A stretch of 64,000 bases of DNA, from assembly GCF_040655735.1 (NCBI RefSeq), contig NZ_JBFAKK010000006.1, forward strand, positions 372,001 to 436,000. Reading direction: 5' to 3'. This document shows, piece by piece, positions 27,670 through 35,920 of the stretch. Position 1 is the stretch's first letter. Every line of letters begins with the position of its first letter. Source of the DNA: Phytomonospora sp040655735 (GTDB lineage: Bacteria; Actinomycetota; Actinomycetes; Mycobacteriales; Micromonosporaceae). The notes below the pieces were generated by a model. The model was not told the origin of the DNA, did no database searches, and saw only the letters and a program-made list of their open reading frames with translations. The position numbers and the translations under genes are program-made.

Positions 27670-28638
27670 ATGGTCGAGTACAAGCACCTTCGCGACATGA
27701 CCTTCGAGCCGCTGACCGAGTACGCCGACGCCGCTCGCAAGATGGCGACCGAGCTGGAGAGCTTCAGCACCGAGACTCAGCGGCAGAAGGTCGCGCTGGC
27801 CTCGGCCTGGCAGGGCGAGGACGCCACGGCCGCCGACACCGCCATCGGGCGGCACGCCACCGAGTACCAGGACACCTCCGGCCAGTACGGGCGCGTCGAC
27901 GCGATCGTCACCAACCTGGTCGAGCAGCTCCGGTGGGCCAAGCAGAGCCTCGACACGGCGATCGGGGCCGTCCCCAACGTCCCCGCCCGCATCAACGACG
28001 CAGGCAGGGTCCGTGTCAACTACGCCGCACTCGGTTCCAACCCGGCACCGGCCGCCGTCAGGGCGGCCGAATCGCGTGCGCGTCAGGTCCAGGAGTACGT
28101 CAACCAGGCCGTCCAGCACGCCACCGAGTCCGACGAGAAGGCCAAGACCCAGCTCGCCGAGGTCAGGCCCGAGCCGGTGACCGTCCCGCGCGGCGCTCGG
28201 ACACCTGTCGGCGACCTGAACATGGCGCAGATGGCCAACGCCGAGGCGATCATCAAGGTCGGCGAGAGCATGGGCATCAGCGAGCGCGGACAGGCGATCG
28301 CGCTGGCCACGGCGATGCAGGAGAGCACCCTTCGCAATCTGGCGAACACCACCATGCCCGACTCGCTGACGGTGCCCAACGAGGGGACCGGCAAGGACCA
28401 CGACTCGGTGGGGCTGTTCCAGCAGCGGCCCAGTCAGGGCTGGGGGACGATCCGGGAGTGCATGGACCCCGACCACGCGTCGACGGCGTTCTACAACGAA
28501 CTCAAGCGCGTGAAGAACTGGGAGAACCTCGACCTGACCGTGGCCGCCCAGAAGGTGCAGCGCTCGGCCTATCCCGACGCCTACGCCAAGTGGGAGGACC
28601 TGGCCTACCAGGTGCTGCGCTCGCCGCGGGCGCAGTAG
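27670..28638 (+). CDS. WXG-type protein fused to a lytic domain
   Basis: A 322-residue two-domain protein. The N-terminal 100 residues form a WXG100-like hairpin with ASAWQGEDA at the turn. A helical linker follows, then a C-terminal domain (about residues 175-315) with IALATAMQEST, GLFQQRPSQGWG and a closing AYPDAYAKWE. That domain resembles lytic transglycosylase-like domains of actinomycetes, with the glutamate of MQEST as probable catalytic residue. A wall-cutting ESX substrate is the simplest reading. A near copy of the domain occurs in the M23 peptidase at 41.5 kb. It overlaps nothing and ends just before a terminator. Confidence 0.75.
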   Translation: MVEYKHLRDMTFEPLTEYADAARKMATELESFSTETQRQKVALASAWQGEDATAADTAIGRHATEYQDTSGQYGRVDAIVTNLVEQLRWAKQSLDTAIGAVPNVPARINDAGRVRVNYAALGSNPAPAAVRAAESRARQVQEYVNQAVQHATESDEKAKTQLAEVRPEPVTVPRGARTPVGDLNMAQMANAEAIIKVGESMGISERGQAIALATAMQESTLRNLANTTMPDSLTVPNEGTGKDHDSVGLFQQRPSQGWGTIRECMDPDHASTAFYNELKRVKNWENLDLTVAAQKVQRSAYPDAYAKWEDLAYQVLRSPRAQ

Positions 28639-28645
28639 GTGGAAC

Positions 28646-28677
28646 GTGGCGGCGGTCCGGGGGCGGACCGCCGCCAC
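28646..28677 (+). terminator. Strong hairpin terminator of the ESX-like run
   Basis: A perfect 14-bp stem (GTGGCGGCGGTCCG and its complement) with a GGGG loop starts 8 bases after the stop codon of the WXG-lytic gene. Confidence 0.75.
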
Positions 28678-28767
28678 CGCTGCGGGGTTTGCGGGGGCGC
28701 CGGTCCATGCTGCGCAGGCTGACTTCACCGTCTGCGCCTACGCCCACCCCGATGAGATCATGGGGGC

Positions 28768-29025
28768 ATGGCCAAGCTCGTGCTCGACCTCCACGACATC
28801 TACAACAAGGGCACCCAGATCGACCGGGCCCTTCGCGACATCATCGACGAGGCGATAAGCAAGAAGATCACGACCGTAGAGATCATCCCGGGCAAGGGGT
28901 CGGGCGCGCTCAAGAAAAAGGTCCTGCGCTTCTTGGACCAAAAAGAGATCAAGGCCCTGTATCACCGCATCGACAAGGACTCTCGGAATTTCGGACGCCT
29001 GTTCGTCTACTTCAAGTTCAAGTAG
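28768..29025 (+). CDS. Stand-alone Smr domain protein
   Basis: An 85-residue single-domain protein of the Smr/MutS2 C-terminal family. It has the family start VLDLHDI and the glycine loop EIIPGKGSGALKKKVLRFL. Smr domains bind or nick branched DNA or cut RNA, in several proteins at collided ribosomes. The usual HGxG is replaced by PGKGSG. The stretch is clearly lower in G+C and richer in lysine than its neighbours, which may indicate transfer. It stands alone between two terminators. Confidence 0.82.
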   Translation: MAKLVLDLHDIYNKGTQIDRALRDIIDEAISKKITTVEIIPGKGSGALKKKVLRFLDQKEIKALYHRIDKDSRNFGRLFVYFKFK

Positions 29026-29131
29026 GCGAGCCCTGGCGAGTCCCGCTCGGTCCGTCACCTGCGATGACGCCGGATCGTCGCCGTTTTGAAGCCGCTCGGC
29101 CGAACAATCGCGGGATACCGAAGGGAGAACC

Positions 29132-29344
29132 ATGCGCCACATGCATGCGATCGCCGACCGTCTGCTCGCCGCCTTCGTCCCGGGTGGGCGTGCTGAGGCC
29201 GCCTGCGTTCCACAGACCTGGCGGGAGCAGAAGTACGTCACCTGCCCCGGCGGCCTGCGGAGCTGTACCCGTACCTGCTCCACGTTGAGCAACTGCGTCA
29301 CGAGTTGCACCACCTGGGTCTGCGGCGGGTGTAACCAGTCCTGA
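29132..29344 (+). CDS. Cysteine-rich small peptide, possible precursor peptide
   Basis: A 70-residue peptide with a clear ribosome site (GAAGGGAGAACC before ATG). The first 24 residues form a charged, amphipathic leader (ADRLLAAFVP) ending in an Ala-rich AEAA. The remaining 46 residues hold eight cysteines, mostly in a second half full of Ser and Thr (CTRTCSTLSNCVTSC) and ending CGGC. The leader plus Cys/Ser/Thr-rich core resembles a modified-peptide or disulfide-rich secreted peptide precursor. No modifying enzyme or transporter is next to it, so the class is unknown. A SARP regulator gene converges on it. Confidence 0.65.
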   Translation: MRHMHAIADRLLAAFVPGGRAEAACVPQTWREQKYVTCPGGLRSCTRTCSTLSNCVTSCTTWVCGGCNQS

Positions 29345-29350
29345 CCCCTC

Positions 29351-29378
29351 GACCCGGGGGCCGTCCGGTCCCCGGGTC
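29351..29378. terminator. Bidirectional hairpin between the peptide and SARP genes
   Basis: A 9-bp stem (GACCCGGGG and its complement) with a 10-base inner part lies after the peptide gene and touches the SARP stop codon, so it can serve both converging genes. Confidence 0.55.
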
Positions 29379-32097
29379 AGGACAGGCCCTTCAAGGCGAT
29401 CTCCACATCGCGCGCCTCGGAGCGGCCCAGAGCGGCGAAGATCGTCGCGGACTCCTCCCAAGCGGCGCGCGCGCCGGCCGTGCGGCCGAGCTGAGCGTGC
29501 ATCTCACCGAGATCACGGAGAGTCACGGCCAGTGAGTAACTGACGTCCTGGCCCCGGTAGCACTCGGCCGCCTCGGCGTAGTACCGCGCGGCCTCCTGCA
29601 GGTCGCCGCGCCGGCGGTGCACCAGGCCGAGACTGTGCAATGTGGACGCTTCGCCGAGTCGGTTGCCCAGCACGCGGTTGACGGCCAGCGCCTCGCCGCA
29701 GCTCAGCGCGGCGGCGTCCAGGTCGCCCAGGTTGGCCTGGAACCAGCCGACCTGGTTCAGGGCCCGCGCTTCCAGGTGCGCGCGCCCGCGCACGCGCGCC
29801 AGCCCGCTCTCGGCGTGCCTCAGCGCCGACTCGTGATCCCCCAGCAGGTCGTAGACCTGGGCCGCGTGCTGATCGACAGTGCCGCGCGCATCGGGACCGG
29901 CGCCCTCGACCAGGTTCAGCGCCGCGGAGATCTCCCGGCGGGCCGCGATCTCGTTCTCCAGCATCGCGTGCAGGCGGGCGAGCCGGGCGTGGATGACGGC
30001 GTCGCGGACGGGATCGGGCCGGTCGCCGACCGCGCCGACGGCGGCCAGGTGCGCGGCCACGGCATCGTCCCAGCGGCCTCGCAGCGACTGGTACGGCAGC
30101 AGGGTCCAGGCCAGATCACGTGCGTGGCCGGGGAACCCGGAGGCCCCGGCGTGCACGGTGGCGGCTTGGAGGTTGTCATATTCGGTGGCGAACCAGGCGA
30201 GTGCCTCTTCCCGGCCGGTCATGGCCGCGACGTCGGCGGTCACCGGTTCGCGGTTCGGGTCCAGAGCGCGGGAGGCCGCGTCGGCCCACCGCAGATAGTG
30301 GTCGAGGAGGCGCCCGAGGGCGGCCCGGCGCTCCGAGTCGGTGTCCTCGGCGCGAGACCGTTCGGCGGCGTAGACGCGCAACAGGTCGTGGTGGCGGTAG
30401 CGGCCACCGTCGTCGGCGAGCAGTGCGGCGGCGGTGAGTTCCCGCAGCAGCGGATGTGCCTCTGACTCCGCGACGCCCGCCAGGTTCGCGGCGGCGACGG
30501 CGTTGACATCGGTCCCGGACAGTGTCCCCAGCAGCCGGAACAGGCGCGCCGCCGCTGGGCTGAGGGGATGGTAGGACCAGGAGAACACCGAGCGGACGTC
30601 GCCGGGGAGGTCGTTGTCGGCGAAGCCGTCGAGCCCGGGGCCGCTTTCGAGTTCACTGGCCATCGACGCCATCGGAAGGCGGGGACGCAAGGCTGCTCGC
30701 GCGGCCGCGACGGCCAGCGCGAGCGGCAGTCGTGCGCAATGACCGATGACGCGAGTGGTCGCCTCGGGCTCGGCGCGCACGCGCCCGGTGCCCAGTCGCC
30801 TTTCGAGGAAGCTTCTAGCCTCGCCGGCGGAGAGCACGTCGAGGACCACCGGGCGCGCACCGTTGACGGCGATCAGTCCGGTGAGCCGTTCCCGGCTGGT
30901 CACGACGGTCAGGCACCGCGCCGAACCGGGAAGCAGTCGGCGCACCTGCTCGGCTTCACGCGCGTTGTCTAGCACGACGAGGACGCTGCGATCGGCGAGG
31001 AGGCTGCGGTAGAGGGCGAATCGGGCGTCCTCGGCCACCGGCGCGTCGCGCAGCCGGACCCCGAGGGCTTCGAGAAACCCGCCGACCACCTCGGCGGCGC
31101 GGCGGGGCCGGCCGGATGGCGCGTGACCGCGCAGGTCGGCGTAGAGCTGGCCGTCCGGGAACCGCGCGGCCACCTGGTGTCCCCAGTGGACGGCAAGGGT
31201 GGTCTTGCCGACACCGGGCGGTCCGGTGATCGTGAGCAACGGCATTGCCGCCGACGTCGACAGGTGGGGATCGAGGAGGCCGAGTGCGTCACGGCGGCCG
31301 GTGAAACCGGCCAGGTCGGGTGGCAGCTGGCGCGGCACGACGTCCGGCGCCCGGTGCCGCGCGGGCACCCCAGGGTCCTGTCCTGCGAGGAGGGCCGCGT
31401 GGATCGCGCGGAGTTCGCCGCCGGGGTCGGCGCCGAGCTCCTCGGCGAGGTGGCGCCGGACCGTTTCGTACCTCTCCAGCGCCTCCGCGTGGCGACCGCA
31501 GCGGCGCAGGACGTCGAGCAGCCGTGCCCACAGTGACTCGCGTGAAGGGTGCAGGGCCGTCAGTTCCAGGAGTTCGGCGACGCACTCGGCCGGGTCCCCG
31601 TCGCGGATGTCGAGATCGACGCGCCGCTCGACGGCCGCCAGTCGCCGCTCGATCAGCGCCGCCCCGTAGACCTCGTGCAGCCGCGCCGGGTCAAGTCCTT
31701 CGAAGGGCACGCCGCGCCACAGGCCGGCGGCCTCGGCCAGGTTCTCGCGCTCGCGCCCCGGATCGCCGGCGCCGACCAGCGCGGTGAACCGCAGCGCGTC
31801 GACGTCCACGAGGGCTGCGTCGAGGATGTAGCCCGCGGGGTGGCTGATGATCGTCGCGGCCCCGATCGCCCGCCGCAGCCGTGCGATGTAGGTCTGCACG
31901 GTCCGCCGCGGACGAAGGCCCGGGTCATCGCCGTCCCAGAGCATCACGATCAGATGGTCGACGGGCACCGGCCGTCCCGCCGACATCGCCAGTGCCGCAA
32001 GGACCACCCGCAACCGGTTCGACAGTTCGATCGACCGGCCTTCGACGCGCACTTCCCAGGGACCCAGCATCCGGATCTGGATCAAAACGACAGACAC
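29377..32097 (-). CDS. SARP/AfsR-family regulator with NB-ARC and TPR domains
   Basis: A 906-residue transcriptional regulator of the AfsR type. An OmpR-like winged helix (about residues 8-95) and a BTAD domain (about 100-245) form the SARP part. An NB-ARC ATPase follows with the P-loop GPPGVGKTT (K298) and the LVVLDN Walker B. The last 300 residues are TPR repeats. Such proteins control secondary metabolism or local effector genes in actinomycetes and are activated through the ATPase/TPR part. The GTG start is weakly supported: an ATG 27 bases downstream is possible. Its convergent neighbour, the Cys-rich peptide, is a candidate target by position only. Confidence 0.9.
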   Translation of the reverse strand: MSVVLIQIRMLGPWEVRVEGRSIELSNRLRVVLAALAMSAGRPVPVDHLIVMLWDGDDPGLRPRRTVQTYIARLRRAIGAATIISHPAGYILDAALVDVDALRFTALVGAGDPGRERENLAEAAGLWRGVPFEGLDPARLHEVYGAALIERRLAAVERRVDLDIRDGDPAECVAELLELTALHPSRESLWARLLDVLRRCGRHAEALERYETVRRHLAEELGADPGGELRAIHAALLAGQDPGVPARHRAPDVVPRQLPPDLAGFTGRRDALGLLDPHLSTSAAMPLLTITGPPGVGKTTLAVHWGHQVAARFPDGQLYADLRGHAPSGRPRRAAEVVGGFLEALGVRLRDAPVAEDARFALYRSLLADRSVLVVLDNAREAEQVRRLLPGSARCLTVVTSRERLTGLIAVNGARPVVLDVLSAGEARSFLERRLGTGRVRAEPEATTRVIGHCARLPLALAVAAARAALRPRLPMASMASELESGPGLDGFADNDLPGDVRSVFSWSYHPLSPAAARLFRLLGTLSGTDVNAVAAANLAGVAESEAHPLLRELTAAALLADDGGRYRHHDLLRVYAAERSRAEDTDSERRAALGRLLDHYLRWADAASRALDPNREPVTADVAAMTGREEALAWFATEYDNLQAATVHAGASGFPGHARDLAWTLLPYQSLRGRWDDAVAAHLAAVGAVGDRPDPVRDAVIHARLARLHAMLENEIAARREISAALNLVEGAGPDARGTVDQHAAQVYDLLGDHESALRHAESGLARVRGRAHLEARALNQVGWFQANLGDLDAAALSCGEALAVNRVLGNRLGEASTLHSLGLVHRRRGDLQEAARYYAEAAECYRGQDVSYSLAVTLRDLGEMHAQLGRTAGARAAWEESATIFAALGRSEARDVEIALKGLS

Positions 32098-32429
32098 CTC
32101 CGCGCACGCTCGCGCGCACTGATCCTGCGCGAGGACGCGATCGGGCGGGATCGCACCACAGTAGACCCCACAAGGTTAACCGCCTCCGACACCGCCGACC
32201 GAGGTCACACCAGGGACGGGTGGCCCACGTCCGTCTCCGACTCCGACAGTGCCGGGGAGTCGGCCCGCGCTCAGCGGGTCTCCTGGCTCCGGGCGTACCG
32301 CGCACCAGGGCACGGCCTATTCCGGCGGCCGGCTCAGCCGCGCAGCGGATGCAGGTCGAGACACCGGCGTTCGATGATCCGTCCCTGCCGATCGCGACGG
32401 AATCGAGCACCCGGCCGCCGGTCGCGCTC
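32098..32429. other. Intergenic region, 332 bases
   Basis: No gene or convincing repeat is visible. It lies upstream of the SARP gene and downstream of the iron permease-like gene, both on the minus strand, and should hold the SARP promoter. TTAACC at 32176-32181 is the only AT-rich patch. No open frame with a ribosome site stands out. Confidence 0.4.
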
Positions 32430-32825
32430 TCACGCGCTCTCACGATCTTCGAGTCCGACCGCCGCCCTGGCCTCCTTGATGTCCCTGTTGAGTTCCTCCG
32501 ACCCGTGCTGGTCGGCCATCGCCGCGAGGATCTTCGCGATGGCGTTCAGCTTGTCCTGGGTGGCGGCGTCGGCGCGGGTCTGGGTGTTCTGCAGGAGCGC
32601 GACCATGAGGAAGGTGACGATCGTGGTGGTCGTGTTGATGATGAGCTGCCAGGTGTCGATATCGCTGATAAGCAGGATCGACGGCGCCCACAGCAGCACG
32701 ATCAGCACACAGAAGGCGAAGAACCAGGGCTGCGAGAACAACGTGGAGGCCTGAGCGGCGAAGCGGTCGAAGAAGCTCACCTTCGACGACACGTCACTCG
32801 GCATGTGCGGCGTGGTCGAGGACAT
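32430..32825 (-). CDS. Low affinity iron permease family protein
   Basis: A 131-residue protein of the low affinity iron permease family (fungal Fet4-related, common as a short form in bacteria). Two membrane segments are visible (about residues 32-55 and 62-82, the second with NTTTTIVTFLMVALLQNTQ, the best-conserved stretch), followed by a helical cytoplasmic tail with ATQDKLNAIAKIL. Transport of iron by the short bacterial form is not demonstrated. The ATG start was chosen for the family fit. Confidence 0.82.
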   Translation of the reverse strand: MSSTTPHMPSDVSSKVSFFDRFAAQASTLFSQPWFFAFCVLIVLLWAPSILLISDIDTWQLIINTTTTIVTFLMVALLQNTQTRADAATQDKLNAIAKILAAMADQHGSEELNRDIKEARAAVGLEDRESA

Positions 32826-33040
32826 GTCCTCCCCCAGTCTCTGCGGGCTCTGGTGCCCAGGGCTTACCCCTCCCCGGACAGGCGAAACCCCCGCCGTCGT
32901 TCTTCGTGGCGGCTGGGGCGCATGCCGTGGCGATCATGCGGGTAGACGGCAGAAAGGGGCAACCGGCGACCCGCATCGCGGCACGTCAGCCGCGCCTTCG
33001 ACACCAGGGGTACCGGACACCGAAGAATCGAGGCGGACTC

Positions 33041-34009
33041 GTGCGTTTCACCCGTTCGACCAGCCTGGACATCCTGCTCTGGCACGTGCACGGATCATGG
33101 ACGACGTCCTTCGTCCAAGGCCGTCATCGATACCTTCTGCCGACCTTGCCCGACTCGTCGGCGTGGGGCCGCGGTCGCGGCGGCCGCGACTGGCCCGACA
33201 GCGCCCGCGAGGTCGCCGCCGCCGACCTCGCCGCCACCGAGGTCGACCTCGTCGTCCTGCAGCGTCCCGAGGAGCTGGAACTCGCGCAGCGGTGGCTCGC
33301 AAGAGCCGTCCCCGGCGAGGTCCCGGCGGTCTACGTCGAGCACCACGCACCGCACGAGCACGCGGCCACCACCGTCCACCACTTGGCCGCGCGCCACGAC
33401 ATTCCGGTCGTGCACGTCACGCACTTCAACGAACTGATGTGGGACAGCGGGTACGCGCCGACCGTGGTGATCCCCCACGGCATAGTCGACCCCGGTCACC
33501 TGTACTCGGGCGAACTCCCCCGGGCCGGCGCGCTGATCAACGAGGCGAACCGCCGCCGGCGGGTCACCGGAACGGACCTTCTGGAGGGCTTCGCGTCCGT
33601 GGCCCCCGTCGACGTGTTCGGGATCGACGCCGAGAACATCGACATCCCCGGCGTCACCGGAGTCGGCGACCTGCGGACACCCGAACTGCATCAGCAGCTC
33701 GCCCAGCGCCGCGCCTACGTTCACACCGCGCGCTGGACCTCTCTCGGGCTGTCCCTGCTGGAGGCGATGCAGCTGGGCATGCCGGTGGTGGCACCCGCGA
33801 CGACCGAGGCCATCGCGGCGGTCGCGCCCGGCACGGGCGTGATCTCCACCGACATCGCCGTCCTCCAGCGCGCGCTGCGCGACTTCGCCGATGACCCCGA
33901 CCTCGCCGCCGACCGCGGCAAGAACGCTCGCGAACACGCCCTCACCAACTTCGGGCTCCCCGCGTTCCTCGACACCTGGGACACCCTGTGCGGCGAACTG
34001 ACCCGATGA
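33041..34009 (+). CDS. Glycosyltransferase (GT-B fold, family 4-like)
   Basis: A 322-residue glycosyltransferase. The N-terminus SLDILLWHVHGSWTTSFVQG is characteristic of an actinobacterial group often clustered with a second glycosyltransferase and sugar-activation genes. The C-terminal nucleotide-sugar domain has SLGLSLLEAMQLGMPVVAP, in which the glutamate is the usual phosphate/ribose contact. The GTG start is preceded by AGG and begins where the similarity begins. Sugar and acceptor are unknown. The next 18-codon ORF and aldehyde dehydrogenase follow without a terminator. Confidence 0.82.
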   Translation: MRFTRSTSLDILLWHVHGSWTTSFVQGRHRYLLPTLPDSSAWGRGRGGRDWPDSAREVAAADLAATEVDLVVLQRPEELELAQRWLARAVPGEVPAVYVEHHAPHEHAATTVHHLAARHDIPVVHVTHFNELMWDSGYAPTVVIPHGIVDPGHLYSGELPRAGALINEANRRRRVTGTDLLEGFASVAPVDVFGIDAENIDIPGVTGVGDLRTPELHQQLAQRRAYVHTARWTSLGLSLLEAMQLGMPVVAPATTEAIAAVAPGTGVISTDIAVLQRALRDFADDPDLAADRGKNAREHALTNFGLPAFLDTWDTLCGELTR

Positions 34010-34023
34010 GAACGGAGCCGACC

Positions 34024-34080
34024 ATGCACATCGCGATGACCTGCGAACAACCCCGGCCCATGGCGGGAGCGTCGCTGTGA
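34024..34080 (+). CDS. 18-codon ORF, possible remnant of a glycosyltransferase gene
   Basis: A short ORF with a GGAG ribosome site encodes MHIAMTCEQPRPMAGASL. Its stop overlaps the GTG of the aldehyde dehydrogenase gene as GTGA, so its translation should feed that gene. The start resembles the MHIAM-x-SEH opening of the glycosyltransferase that often follows the upstream gene in related loci (from memory). It may be the 5' stump left by an in-frame deletion, or a leader ORF for coupling. Confidence 0.45.
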   Translation: MHIAMTCEQPRPMAGASL

Positions 34081-35423
34081 GCACCATCGAGATCCGCGAC
34101 CCCGCCACCGGCGCGCACGTCGGCAGACTGGAGGGCGCCGGCCCCGGGGAGGTCGCCGCGACCGTCGCCCGGGCCCACGCGGCCACCACCGGCTGGTCGG
34201 CGACACCGGCCAACCAGCGGGCGAAAGCGCTGCGGGCGGCCGCCCGCGCGGTCGGCGACAGCGCCGGCGAACTCGCCGCGCTGAACAGGGCCGAGACCGG
34301 CCGTCCGCTCGACGAGGCCCGAGAAGGGATCCTGGCCGGCGCGGCGACGCTGGAGCAGTACGCCGAGCTGGGCGCCCTGCACCGGGGCCGCAGCCTGCTC
34401 GGCGACACCGAGGCGGTGGACATGATGGTCCCCGAGCCGCGTGGCGTGGTCGCCGTCCTGACACCGTGGAACGATCCGGTGGCGATCGCCTGCGGCCTCC
34501 TCGGCGCCGCGCTCGTCACCGGCAACGTCGTGGTGCACAAGCCGAGCGAACGCTCCCCGCACACCGGAGCACTCCTGACCGGCCTCATCGCCGAGGCCCA
34601 TCCGGACGGCGTCGTCAACGCGCTGACCGGCGCCGCGTCCACCGGTGCGATGCTCGCCTCCTCCGAAGGCGTCGACCTCGTCGCCCACGTCGGTTCGAGC
34701 CGGACGGGACGCGCCATCGCGACCGAGGCCGCGCGCACCGGCGCCGCCGTCCTCCTCGAAAACGGCGGCAACGACCCGCTGCTCGTCGACGAGGATGTGG
34801 ATCCCGCGTGGGCGGCGGCCCAGGCGGCTTTGGGCGCCTTCGCCAACTCGGGACAGATCTGCACCTCCGTCGAGCGCGTGTACGTCCACGCGGCGATCGC
34901 CGGGGAGTTCCTTGCCGCGCTGACCGCCGAGGCCGAGAACCGCGTCCTCGCGCCCCTGGTCGACGTCGCCCATCGAGAGATGGTGCACGAGCAGGTCGCC
35001 CAGGCGCTGGCGGCCGGCGCGACCGCGCTGACCGGGGCGGCGATCCCGCCCGGCGCCGGCGCCCACTACCCCGCGACGGTTCTGGCCGGCTGCGACGGGG
35101 GCATGCGGATCATGACCGAGGAGACCTTCGGGCCCATCGCTCCCGTCCAGGTCGTCGCCGGTTTCGACGAGGGCCTCGAAGCCGCGCGATCGGGCGACTA
35201 CGGCTTGGCCGCGACCGTGCTCACCCGCTCCATGTCGCACGCGCAACGGGCATGGCGGGAGCTGCCGGTCGGGACGGTGAAGGTGAACGCGGTGTTCGGC
35301 GGCGCACCGGGCGGGTCGGCCCATCCGCGCCGGATGAGCGGGCAGGGCTACGGATACGGCCCCGAACTGCTCGACGAGATGACCAGGACGAAGGTCGTGC
35401 ACGTGCGGCCTCCGGGACCCTGA
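34077..35423 (+). CDS. Aldehyde dehydrogenase family protein
   Basis: A 448-residue NAD(P)-dependent aldehyde dehydrogenase. The catalytic cysteine is C262 in NSGQICTSVERV and the general base E228 in LLENGGNDP, with the usual 34-residue spacing. VLTPWNDPVAIA and GNVVVHKPSERSP form the cofactor site. It is about 30 residues shorter than typical members. The substrate is not evident. It could in principle supply the missing last step of the hydroxyproline route, but it is 19 kb away and next to a sugar-related gene. Confidence 0.87.
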   Translation: MSTIEIRDPATGAHVGRLEGAGPGEVAATVARAHAATTGWSATPANQRAKALRAAARAVGDSAGELAALNRAETGRPLDEAREGILAGAATLEQYAELGALHRGRSLLGDTEAVDMMVPEPRGVVAVLTPWNDPVAIACGLLGAALVTGNVVVHKPSERSPHTGALLTGLIAEAHPDGVVNALTGAASTGAMLASSEGVDLVAHVGSSRTGRAIATEAARTGAAVLLENGGNDPLLVDEDVDPAWAAAQAALGAFANSGQICTSVERVYVHAAIAGEFLAALTAEAENRVLAPLVDVAHREMVHEQVAQALAAGATALTGAAIPPGAGAHYPATVLAGCDGGMRIMTEETFGPIAPVQVVAGFDEGLEAARSGDYGLAATVLTRSMSHAQRAWRELPVGTVKVNAVFGGAPGGSAHPRRMSGQGYGYGPELLDEMTRTKVVHVRPPGP

Positions 35424-35480
35424 GCCCGAACGGCCGCTCCTTGGACCTCGGCCCTGCCGTCCACGATGTCGCGGGCGAGG

Positions 35481-35816
35481 TCAGCCGGCCGCGGGTTCGC
35501 CGAGCGCCGCCGCCAACTCGGCCTTGTTCATCTTCGATCGGCCCTCGATGCCACGTCGCTTCGCCTCGGCGTACAGCTGGTCGCGGGTGCGTCCCCCGGG
35601 TCCGGAATGGGAGTGCTGTCCGCCCCTTCGAGACGAGGAGATGTCCTTGGTCGAGGACCTGCTCGCGGTCTTGCTCTGCCCCTTGCGTGCGCGCTCCTTG
35701 TTGACCGTCGCCGCCGCGATCTGCTCGGCCCGGGCCTTCGACCTGCCCGAACGCTTCTCGGCGGCCTTGATGTGCTTGTACTTGCGCTCCTGCTCGTCGG
35801 TCCACTCCTTGGGCAT
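35481..35816 (-). CDS. Small basic protein with Rho-N/SAP-like C-terminus
   Basis: A 111-residue hydrophilic protein usually annotated as a plasmid stabilisation protein. The N-terminal half is Lys/Arg-rich (KEWTDEQERKYKHIKAAEKR), then a Ser-rich linker, and the last 30 residues (TRDQLYAEAKRRGIEGRSKM plus NKAELAAAL) form a Rho-N/SAP-like helix pair that may bind nucleic acid. The ATG has AAGGTGAGGACC upstream. No partner gene supports a plasmid role here. Confidence 0.72.
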   Translation of the reverse strand: MPKEWTDEQERKYKHIKAAEKRSGRSKARAEQIAAATVNKERARKGQSKTASRSSTKDISSSRRGGQHSHSGPGGRTRDQLYAEAKRRGIEGRSKMNKAELAAALGEPAAG

Positions 35817-35920
35817 GGTCCTCACCTTCCTGCCGCGGGCTTCGACGGATTCTTCCTTGCGATACCCCCCCATTTGCCACCCCAACCGCCCGAATCGGCG
35901 GCGAACATTCCAAGCTGTCC

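Noticed and set aside
31549..32945. Long plus-strand frames opposite the SARP and iron permease genes
   Set aside because: Arg/His/Pro-rich composition without recognisable domains; both minus-strand genes have clear family matches.
34077..35423. The aldehyde dehydrogenase as the missing hydroxyproline-pathway enzyme
   Set aside because: It is 19 kb from the operon, next to a glycosyltransferase, and no motif specifies 2-oxoglutarate semialdehyde. It remains possible but unsupported.
35481..35816. Plasmid or mobile-element origin suggested by the name plasmid stabilisation protein
   Set aside because: No replication, partition, integrase or transposase gene is nearby, and base composition is that of the chromosome; the name reflects a loose family label.
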